Positions 27,687 through 34,198 of a stretch of DNA of 42,026 nt are shown here, piece after piece. The stretch covers positions 1-42,026 of the forward strand of contig JAQZBU010000080.1 in NCBI GenBank assembly GCA_029237735.1. Direction: 5' to 3'. This DNA comes from Ramlibacter sp. GTDB taxonomy: Bacteria; Pseudomonadota; Gammaproteobacteria; Burkholderiales; Burkholderiaceae_C. The notes beneath the pieces were generated by a model. The model made no database searches. It had not been told where the DNA came from and was given only the letters and a program-made list of their open reading frames with translations. Each line of letters opens with the position of its first letter. Positions within the stretch are counted from its first letter, which is position 1. The position numbers were made by a program, and so were the translations under genes.

Positions 27687-28789
27687 AGATCGCGCTGGTG
27701 ACAGATGCGTGGCAACCTCAAGTCAACGGCGTGGTCACGACGCTGGTCGAGTTGTGCAAGGAACTCGCGCTCGCGGGGCACGCGGTGGAAGTGATTCATC
27801 CCGGGCAGTTCAAGACGCGCCCGTGCCCGGGCTACGCAGGGATCGATCTCGCCATTTCGCCTCGAGCGCAGCTTGCAGCCCGGCTCGACAAGTTCCGGCC
27901 CGACGCCATTCACCTAGCGACCGAGGGGCCGCTCGGATGGGCGGGGCGGCGCTACTGCCTGCAGCGCAAGCTGGCCTTCACGACGGCCTTCCACACCAAG
28001 TTTCCGGAGATTGCGAACGCGGCGGTGAAGGTGCCGGTGTCATGGGGCTACGCGTTGTTGCGGCATTTCCACGGGCCGTCCTCCGGCGTGATGGTGCCCA
28101 CCGCGAGCGTGCTGCGCATGCTGGAAGCACGCGGCTTTCGCAACCTGCGCACGTGGACCCACGGTGTCGATACGACCTTGTTTTCGTTCCAGCCAGTGCC
28201 GCGTGCATGGCAGCCCCTGGGCCTGCTGGCGCGCCCGGTCGCGCTGTTCGTGGGCCGGGTCTCCTACGAAAAGAACATCGATGCGTTCCTGAAGATGGAC
28301 TTCCCCGGCACCAAGGTGGTGTGCGGCGTGGGCCCGGTCGAGTCGCAGCTCCGGCAGAAGTATCCGCAGGTGCGCTGGCTCGGCCTGCTGCCGCGCGACG
28401 AACTGGCGCAGGTGTATGCGGCAGCGGATCTCTTTGTCTTCCCGAGTCACGCGGACACCTTCGGACTCGTGATGGTGGAGGCGATGGCCAGCGGCACTCC
28501 GGTGGCGGCGTATCCCGTGGACGGGCCTCTGGAAGTGCTGGGCCGGCGCGATGAGACGGGCCGCAGCCTCGGCGGTGCCATGCACGAGGATCTGCAGCAG
28601 GCCTGCTACGCGGCGTTGGCCGTGCCCCGCCACGAGGCTCGTGCCCGGTCTCTGGACTTCAGCTGGGTTCATGCCAGCGAGTTGTTCGCGAGCAACCTCG
28701 TTCCGGTGGATCGCGCTGCCGATCCCCGTCGCCGGGAAGCGCTTGCGCCTGTCACACCACTGTCATCAGGACCGCCGACACTGTCATGA
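27683..28789 (+). CDS. GT4-family glycosyltransferase, likely diacylglycerol glycosyltransferase (Agt-like)
   Basis: This 368-residue GT-B enzyme starts MKIALVTDAWQPQVNGVVTTL, with the Gly-rich loop of the acceptor domain, and has the donor-site pattern LFVGRVSYEKNID (188-200) and FPSHADTFGLVMVEAMASGTP (253-273), including the Glu-x7-Glu-like region of retaining GT4 enzymes. Relatives include the mannosyltransferase MgtA and sulfolipid synthase Sqd2, as well as Agt, which glycosylates diacylglycerol to phosphorus-free glycolipids. Following the PlcP-like gene with a 4-base overlap suggests it uses the diacylglycerol released there. The sugar donor cannot be told. Its 3' end contains the Pho boxes upstream of ppk. 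Confidence 0.85.
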   Translation: MKIALVTDAWQPQVNGVVTTLVELCKELALAGHAVEVIHPGQFKTRPCPGYAGIDLAISPRAQLAARLDKFRPDAIHLATEGPLGWAGRRYCLQRKLAFTTAFHTKFPEIANAAVKVPVSWGYALLRHFHGPSSGVMVPTASVLRMLEARGFRNLRTWTHGVDTTLFSFQPVPRAWQPLGLLARPVALFVGRVSYEKNIDAFLKMDFPGTKVVCGVGPVESQLRQKYPQVRWLGLLPRDELAQVYAAADLFVFPSHADTFGLVMVEAMASGTPVAAYPVDGPLEVLGRRDETGRSLGGAMHEDLQQACYAALAVPRHEARARSLDFSWVHASELFASNLVPVDRAADPRRREALAPVTPLSSGPPTLS

Positions 28790-28798
28790 CATTGTCAC
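28749..28798 (+). promoter_or_regulatory. Two Pho boxes at the agt-like/ppk junction
   Basis: CTGTCAC (28749), 4 bases, CTGTCAT (28760) is a textbook Pho box. A second, CTGTCAT (28781), 4 bases, TTGTCAC (28792), follows 32 bases after the first, close to the 33 expected for three 11-base steps. Both lie within the last 41 bases of the glycosyltransferase gene and the first codons of ppk, so an internal PhoB-driven promoter is likely. Confidence 0.8.
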
Positions 28799-30915
28799 GC
28801 GCGCCCATGTCCCCCCTGCCCGCCATTGCCGCGCCCCCTTTCGAACACGTCCCCCCGCCAATCCGGTTCCTCGACCGCGACCATGCCATCCTCGCGTTCA
28901 ATGAACGCGTGCTGGACTGGGCCCGTCGCGCGGATGTACCTTTGGTGGAGCGGCTGCGATACCTGTGCATTGTCTCTTCCAACCTGGACGAGTTCTTTGA
29001 AGTCCGCGCGGAGCCGCACCTCGCGGCGGTGCAGGCCGGGGAGATCAAGGGCGAGTACACCGTCGCGTCTTTCGAGGCGATGGCCCAGGCGATCCACAAG
29101 CTCGTCGACAGCCAATACACGCTCTACAACAACGAACTGATGCCGGCCTTCGCACGCGAAGGCATCGAGATCGTCTCGCACGGCGATCGCAATGCGGCGC
29201 AAAAGGCCTGGGTACACGAGTACTTCGAGCGCGAGGTGAGGCCGCTGTTGATCCCGGTCGGGCTGGACCCGGCCCATCCGTTCCCGCAGGTTGCGAACAA
29301 GTCCTTGAACTTCATCGCCCGGCTTTCGGGCAAGGACGCCTTCGGCCGCGAAAACGAGATCGCCATCGTGAAGGTGCCGCGGGTGCTGCCGCGCCTCATC
29401 CGGATGCCGGGCAAGGTCTCCGGCAAGAAGACGCTGTTCGTGTCGCTCTCGAGCGTGATCCGCGCGCACCTGGAACATTTGTTTCCTGGACGAGAGGTGG
29501 GGCAGTTCTCGCAGTTCCGCGTGACGCGGCACTCCGACCTGGCCGTCGACGAGGACGACGTGCGCGACCTGCGCACCGCGCTGCGCCTGGGGCTGCAGCA
29601 CAGGCACTATGGGCAGGCCGTGCGGCTGGAAGTCGCGGCCGGCTGCTCCGATCACCTGGCGAATTTCCTGTTGCAACAGTTCCGCCTTCCTGAACAGGCG
29701 CTGTTCCGGGTCCACGGTCCCGTGAACCTGGTGCGGCTCACGCAGCTCATCGACCTGGTCCATGCGCCGCAACTTCTGTTCCCGCCGCATCAGCCCACCT
29801 ACCCGTCCCAGCTCGTGCCGGGGCGTTCTTTCTTCGAGCAACTGCGGCACGGCGACGTGCTGATCCACCAGCCGTACGAAAGTTTCGATGGCGTGCTGGG
29901 CTTCCTGCGCGAGGCTGTGGAAGACCCCAAGGTTCTCGCCATCAAGCAGACCATTTACCGCACGGGAGCGGAGTCGGAGCTGATGGATCTGTTGCGGGAG
30001 GGGGTGCGGCGCGGCAAGGAAGTGACGGTCGTGGTGGAACTGAAGGCGCGCTTCGACGAGGAGGCCAACATCAACTGGGCCGAAAGCCTGGAGGCCATCG
30101 GGGCCCAGGTCGTGTATGGCGTGGTGGGCCTGAAGACGCACGCCAAGATGCTGCTGGTCACACGGCGCGAAGGCAAGCAGCTGGTGCGGTACGGGCACCT
30201 TTCCACCGGCAACTACAACCCGCGCACGGCCAGGCTCTACACGGACATCAGCCATTTGACGGCTGCCCCCGCTCTCACGGCCGACATGGAGAACGTGTTC
30301 GTCCACCTCGCCAGCCAGAGTCGGCTTCCGCGCCTGAACCGCGTGTGGCTCGCGCCGTTTCACCTGCAGCGCAAGCTCATCGACCGCATCGAGGCGGTCG
30401 GCGAGGCCGCCTCGCAAGGCCGCGACTCCCGCATCGTGCTGAAGATGAATGCGTTGACGGACCAGTCCATGATGCTGGCGCTGGCGCGCGCCGGCCGGCA
30501 AGGCGCGAAGATCGATCTCATCGTGCGGGGTGCTTGCATGTTGCCGGCGCGGGTCCCGGGCGTGACCGACAACATCCGCGTGCGCTCGATCATCGGGCGC
30601 TTCCTGGAGCACTCGCGCGTCTTCTATTTCCGGATCGGCCAGGAAGAAGACCTCTACCTCTCCAGCGCGGACTGGATGAACCGCAACATGCTGCGCCGCG
30701 TGGAGCTGGCCTGGCCGATCAGCGATCCCCACTTGCGCCAGCGCATCGTCGACGAGTGCCTGGTCGCCTGCCTGCATGACGACCGCGATGCCTGGGACCT
30801 GATGCCCGACGGCTCGTACAAGCGCGCCAAGGGGACCGGCGACCCCAGGGCACACGGCGCCCAGGCAGCGCTGATGGGGCGTTATGCCGCGCCGCGCGGC
30901 CAGGAACGGGGATAG
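28786..30915 (+). CDS. ppk: Polyphosphate kinase 1
   Basis: Ppk reversibly polymerises the gamma phosphate of ATP into polyphosphate. The 709-residue protein shows IRFLDRDHAILAFNERVLDWA at the N-terminal domain, SNLDEFFEVR, the DVLIHQPYESFDGVLGFLRE region, VVELKARFDEEANINWAE and the autophosphorylated His in GLKTHAKMLLV (His about 452), then HLSTGNYNPRTARLYTDI and LSSADWMNRNM in the C-terminal domains. ATG 28786 overlaps the upstream stop (ATGA), fitting operon translation; ATG 28807 would suit a transcript from the internal Pho-box promoter. sixA follows after 1 base. Confidence 0.95.
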   Translation: MTLSRAPMSPLPAIAAPPFEHVPPPIRFLDRDHAILAFNERVLDWARRADVPLVERLRYLCIVSSNLDEFFEVRAEPHLAAVQAGEIKGEYTVASFEAMAQAIHKLVDSQYTLYNNELMPAFAREGIEIVSHGDRNAAQKAWVHEYFEREVRPLLIPVGLDPAHPFPQVANKSLNFIARLSGKDAFGRENEIAIVKVPRVLPRLIRMPGKVSGKKTLFVSLSSVIRAHLEHLFPGREVGQFSQFRVTRHSDLAVDEDDVRDLRTALRLGLQHRHYGQAVRLEVAAGCSDHLANFLLQQFRLPEQALFRVHGPVNLVRLTQLIDLVHAPQLLFPPHQPTYPSQLVPGRSFFEQLRHGDVLIHQPYESFDGVLGFLREAVEDPKVLAIKQTIYRTGAESELMDLLREGVRRGKEVTVVVELKARFDEEANINWAESLEAIGAQVVYGVVGLKTHAKMLLVTRREGKQLVRYGHLSTGNYNPRTARLYTDISHLTAAPALTADMENVFVHLASQSRLPRLNRVWLAPFHLQRKLIDRIEAVGEAASQGRDSRIVLKMNALTDQSMMLALARAGRQGAKIDLIVRGACMLPARVPGVTDNIRVRSIIGRFLEHSRVFYFRIGQEEDLYLSSADWMNRNMLRRVELAWPISDPHLRQRIVDECLVACLHDDRDAWDLMPDGSYKRAKGTGDPRAHGAQAALMGRYAAPRGQERG

Positions 30916-30916
30916 C

Positions 30917-31378
30917 ATGGACCTGGTCCTGTGGCGCCATGCGGAGGCCGAGGAGGCTGCGGAAGGCCAGAACGACCTGCGCCGTTCGCTCACCTCGCGC
31001 GGCGAAAAGCAGGCCGCACGCGTTGCTTCCTGGCTGGACCGGCAGCTCCCCGAGGGAGCGCGCATTCTCTGCAGCCCTGCGCGGCGGTGCGAGCAGACGG
31101 TGCTGGCCCTGGGGCGAAAGTACAAGATCCGCAACGAGCTGGCGCCCGAGGCCACGGTGGACGACGTGCTGGAGATTGCACAGTGGCCGACTGCCAAGCA
31201 CACTATCCTGATCGTCGGCCACCAGCCGGTGCTCGGCGAGGTGATCGCGAAGCTGCTGAACGTGGAGCAAGGGGGCTGCGCGATCCGCAAGGGCGCCGCC
31301 TGGTGGCTGCGCACGCGCGTGCGCGACGGCGACAAAGAGACGGTTGTGGTCGCGGTGCAGTCGCCTGACGCCGTGTAG
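30917..31378 (+). CDS. sixA: Phosphohistidine phosphatase SixA
   Basis: The 153-residue protein belongs to the histidine phosphatase (phosphoglycerate-mutase-like) superfamily. The RH motif is LVLWRHAEAEEA at the N-terminus, the second Arg lies in CSPARRCEQTV, and the second His in LIVGHQPVLGEV. SixA removes phosphate from histidine residues of phosphotransfer proteins. ATG 30917 is 1 base after the ppk stop. A histidine phosphatase next to polyphosphate kinase, which works through a phospho-His, is a frequent pairing in betaproteobacteria, but no direct link is shown here. Confidence 0.9.
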   Translation: MDLVLWRHAEAEEAAEGQNDLRRSLTSRGEKQAARVASWLDRQLPEGARILCSPARRCEQTVLALGRKYKIRNELAPEATVDDVLEIAQWPTAKHTILIVGHQPVLGEVIAKLLNVEQGGCAIRKGAAWWLRTRVRDGDKETVVVAVQSPDAV

Positions 31379-31382
31379 CCCG

Positions 31383-31997
31383 GTGTACCAGGGTGAGCGC
31401 TTCAACGGCTACAGCCATCTGCTGGGTTTCGTGCTCGCCTTACTGGGATCGGCATACATGGTGGCCAGGACATTGGGCGGCGATGACGTGGTGAAGACGA
31501 TCGCCGCGCTCGTGTTTTCAGCCTCGATGGTCGCGATGTATGGCGCGTCCACGCTGTGCCACAGCATTCGGGGGCGGACCAGGCTGTTCTGGCAGCGCGC
31601 CGACCATTGCGCGATCTACCTGCTGATCGCCGGGACGTACACGCCGGTGGCCTTGGTCACCCTGGAAGGCCCGTTGGGTTGGAGCCTGTTTTGCATCGTC
31701 TGGGCCGCAGCCATCGCCGGCATCGTGCACGAGCTGCATGAGGGGGCGCGCAAACGGCCGTCGCCCACGACCTATGTGGGCATGGGATGGCTCGGCGTCG
31801 TCGCTGCTGCGCCGATCACGCAGCGTATGGACGCAAGCGGAGTGGCCTGGCTGGTGGGCGGCGCGGCGCTCTACACCGTGGGGACGATCTTCTACCGGAA
31901 CCCGCGCGGCTGGCGGCATGCGCACGGTGCATGGCATCTGTTCGTGCTCGCCGGCACCGCGTGCCACTACGTGGCGATCACGTGGTTCATCCTGTAG
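31383..31997 (+). CDS. HlyIII/PAQR-family integral membrane protein
   Basis: The 204-residue protein from GTG 31383 has seven likely membrane helices. Family marks are RFNGYSHLLGFVLALLGSAYM at the N-terminus, GASTLCHSI and RADHCAIYLLIAGTYTPV with conserved Ser, His and Asp, and WHLFVLAGTACHYVAI with the paired His residues near the C-terminus. These His and Asp residues form the putative metal site of the PAQR-type hydrolases. The substrate of bacterial members is unknown; some PAQR relatives act on lipids (ceramidase activity), which would fit this lipid operon but is only suggestive. It starts 4 bases after sixA. Confidence 0.85.
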   Translation: MYQGERFNGYSHLLGFVLALLGSAYMVARTLGGDDVVKTIAALVFSASMVAMYGASTLCHSIRGRTRLFWQRADHCAIYLLIAGTYTPVALVTLEGPLGWSLFCIVWAAAIAGIVHELHEGARKRPSPTTYVGMGWLGVVAAAPITQRMDASGVAWLVGGAALYTVGTIFYRNPRGWRHAHGAWHLFVLAGTACHYVAITWFIL

Positions 31998-32209
31998 CCG
32001 ATCATGACAATCCGAAGCCTGACTGCGCCTGGGCCCCGCTGCGCCCTGGCTGCTACGCAGGTCCTCCGGTCATGGGCGCACATTCGCCATGTCGCGACAA
32101 GGCGGCGGGGTGCTGAAGATCGGCACGCCGGGTTGGACGGGGACCTTCCTTCCGACGCGGGATTGAGCCCGCGCGACAAAGTCCCGGCGCGAAATTGTCC
32201 TTGACCGGA
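31998..32209. other. Convergent intergenic region with small palindromes
   Basis: No gene is seen here. CGCGGG (32156-32161), 6 bases, CCCGCG (32168-32173) forms a small hairpin without a T-run, and TGTCGCGACA (32090-32099) is a perfect palindrome. One of these may help end the convergent transcripts from the HlyIII gene and the small minus-strand gene. Confidence 0.4.
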
Positions 32210-32452
32210 TCAGCTCTTGGCCGGCCGTCCGGTCTTGAGCGCAGGCACCGACCGCAGCGCCGCGGCGAGGGCCGTGTCGCTCATCGTCGCCAGCGCCTTG
32301 ATGCCGGCGCGAAGCAGCTCGCTTTTCTTGGCCGGCGCGCCGAGCTTGGCGCAGCGTTGTTTCAAGTCGGCCAGCACGGCGTATTCGGGCTTGGGAATGG
32401 TGAAGCTGTCGCGCACGGCCTTGGCCTTGACGGGTTTCTTCGAGGTTGCCAT
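32210..32452 (-). CDS. Small basic protein of unknown function, possible DNA-binding autoregulator
   Basis: The 80-residue protein is not assigned to a named family. It starts with a Lys-rich tail (MATSKKPVKAKAVRDSFTIP), then YAVLADLKQRCAKLG and KKSELLRAGIKALATMSDTALAAAL, two likely helices, and ends KTGRPAKS. The pattern of a short strand, VRDSFTIPK, followed by helices with KSELLRAGI resembles ribbon-helix-helix proteins. Similar small proteins are common in Burkholderiales. Its start is 17 bases from a palindromic AT-rich segment, which would suit autoregulation. It lies downstream of ppx on the same strand, separated by 66 bases. Confidence 0.65.
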   Translation of the reverse strand: MATSKKPVKAKAVRDSFTIPKPEYAVLADLKQRCAKLGAPAKKSELLRAGIKALATMSDTALAAALRSVPALKTGRPAKS

Positions 32453-32468
32453 GGTTAGTCTTCGGGTT

Positions 32469-32501
32469 GATAAACGGTATATACAGTTTATATCGTTTAT
32501 C
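32469..32501. promoter_or_regulatory. AT-rich palindromic operator-like site upstream of the small basic gene
   Basis: GATAAACG (32469-32476) and CGTTTATC (32494-32501) are perfect complements around a 17-base AT-rich spacer. The spacer holds another GTTTAT (32486-32491) that can pair with the left ATAAAC, and the palindrome GTATATAC (32477-32484). TATA-rich sequence on the minus strand could serve as a -10. The site lies 17 bases upstream of the ATG at 32452. Confidence 0.5.
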
Positions 32502-32518
32502 TTCCCGCGGCCGGTGCC

Positions 32519-34003
32519 TCAACTTAACAGTAGCGACCAGGGCGTCTTCTGCCACGCGACCACTTCTTCGCGCAGCAGGTGCGCAGATTGCGGGAAAGCT
32601 TTGGCCCAATCCTGCCGCACACCCAGGTTGACGCTGTGACTGCCCGCGCGCAGTTGCAGTCCTTTCAAGTCGGGGTCGCTGCGAGCATGGCACAGGATGA
32701 CGGCGAGGCGCAGGCAGAGCAACTGGTGCACGAACAGCTCGTCGTCGAAATCGGCGTCGAGCTTGCGGAGTTTGCCGCGGTGCCCCAGCACGAGCAGGCC
32801 GAGCCGGTGCAGCTCCGGCTGTGCGAAGCCGGGCGCGTCGGCGTTGTCGAGGATGTAGGCGCCGTGCTTGTGATAGTCGCTATGCGAGATCGCGCTGCCG
32901 ATCTCGTGCAACTGGGCCGCCCACACGAGCTTGCGTTCCTGGCGGGACAGGTCGGCCGGGTCGTCGTGCGCGCGCAGTTGCCGCAACAGCTCGCCCGCGA
33001 CCGCGCCGACGCGACGCGCCTGGGCAGGGTCGACGCCGAACTTGGTGGCCAGCCGCTGCACGGTGGTGGAGCGAACGTCGGTTTCGAGCTGCTTGCGGTC
33101 GAGCATGTCGTACAGCACGCCGTGGCGCAGCGCGCCCTGGGCGCTGTTCATCTGTTCGACGCCGAGCAGGTCGAACACGGCACGCAACACACTCACGCCG
33201 CCGCCGATGACCGGACGGCGGTCGTCTTTCAAGCCCGGCAGGCGTAGCCGGTCTGCGCTGCGCGCGTCGAGGAGCCGTTCGTTGATCCACTGCAGGCCAT
33301 CCCGGTTGATGCAGCCTGCCGGCCAGCCTGCCGCACCCAGCACATCGGCCACGGCGCCGATCGTCCCGGACGAGCCGTACGCGACGTCCCAGCTGTCCCT
33401 GGGGTAGGCATCGAGCGCTTCCTCCAGCACGGCCTTGGCCGCGATTTCGGCGGACTCGAACGCCTGCGCCGTGAACTGGCCCTGCTCGAAATACTTCATG
33501 GACCATGCGACGCTGCCGACGCGATAACTCTCCATCACCTTGGCCTCGAACCGGTGCCCCAGGATCAGCTCGGTCGAGCGCCCGCCGATGTCCACCACGA
33601 GCCGGCGTTCGTCGGATTGCGGCAGCAGGTGGGCAACGCCCTGGTAGATCAGGCGAGCTTCTTCGCGCCCGGAGATGACATCGATGGGAAAGCCGAGGAC
33701 TTGCCGTGCCTTGGCGAGAAACTCGTCCCGATTGCGCGCTTCACGCAGCGTCTGGGTCGCGACGGCCCGTACCTGGGTGCGGGGGAAGCCGGCCAGCCGT
33801 TCAGCGAAGCGAGCCAGGCAGTCCCAACCGCGCTGCATGGCCTCGGGCGTAAGGTTGCGTGCTTCGTCCAGTCCGTTGCCCTGGCGCACCGTCTCTTTGA
33901 GGTATTCCGCGCGGCGGATCTGGCCGTGTTCGCATCGCCCGATCTCCAGGCGGTAGCTGTTGGAGCCGAGGTCTACGGCGGCGAGCAGGGTTGCGGTGTC
34001 CAT
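32519..34003 (-). CDS. ppx: Exopolyphosphatase (Ppx/GppA family)
   Basis: Ppx releases phosphate from polyphosphate ends, opposing Ppk encoded nearby. The 494-residue protein from ATG 34003 has the actin-like fold of the family: AAVDLGSNSYRLEIGR (N-terminal phosphate loop), RAVATQTLREARN, SGREEARLIYQG with catalytic Glu, VVDIGGRSTELILG, GSSGTIGAV, GGGVSVLRAVF and the helical HD-like C-terminal part with QLHEIGSAISHSDYHKHGAY. A GppA role (pppGpp hydrolysis) cannot be excluded from sequence. It is divergent from phoX across a 195-base region; only half-sites resembling Pho boxes face it. Confidence 0.93.
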   Translation of the reverse strand: MDTATLLAAVDLGSNSYRLEIGRCEHGQIRRAEYLKETVRQGNGLDEARNLTPEAMQRGWDCLARFAERLAGFPRTQVRAVATQTLREARNRDEFLAKARQVLGFPIDVISGREEARLIYQGVAHLLPQSDERRLVVDIGGRSTELILGHRFEAKVMESYRVGSVAWSMKYFEQGQFTAQAFESAEIAAKAVLEEALDAYPRDSWDVAYGSSGTIGAVADVLGAAGWPAGCINRDGLQWINERLLDARSADRLRLPGLKDDRRPVIGGGVSVLRAVFDLLGVEQMNSAQGALRHGVLYDMLDRKQLETDVRSTTVQRLATKFGVDPAQARRVGAVAGELLRQLRAHDDPADLSRQERKLVWAAQLHEIGSAISHSDYHKHGAYILDNADAPGFAQPELHRLGLLVLGHRGKLRKLDADFDDELFVHQLLCLRLAVILCHARSDPDLKGLQLRAGSHSVNLGVRQDWAKAFPQSAHLLREEVVAWQKTPWSLLLS

Positions 34004-34100
34004 CGTGGGCCAGCATAGCATTCGCGAATGTCTTCGCTATGTCGGTTCGCACCCCGTGGCCTGTCATACGGAGGCGATGACGCGTGCCTGAGCGTTTGCC

Positions 34101-34140
34101 CTGTCACACGCCTTTCACCATTGCGTCACTGCCGCGTCAC
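34101..34140 (+). promoter_or_regulatory. Tandem Pho box array upstream of phoX
   Basis: Four 7-mers at exact 11-base steps: CTGTCAC (34101), CTTTCAC (34112), GCGTCAC (34123), GCGTCAC (34134). A -10-like CATAGA lies at 34149-34154, about 9 bases after the last half-site. The rest of the ppx-phoX gap holds an isolated CTGTCAT at 34061 and nothing else recognised. Confidence 0.78.
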
Positions 34141-34198
34141 AACGGGTTCATAGAGTGCAGGGCGCGACCCAACGCCACTCTCAAACCCCAGGAAAACA

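Noticed and set aside
32090..32099. TGTCGCGACA palindrome as a regulator site
   Set aside because: It lies in a convergent gap with no promoter beside it; a 10-base palindrome is expected by chance in GC-rich DNA.
34061..34067. Isolated CTGTCAT as a Pho box for ppx or phoX
   Set aside because: No second half-site lies 11 bases away on either side and it is out of register with the phoX array.
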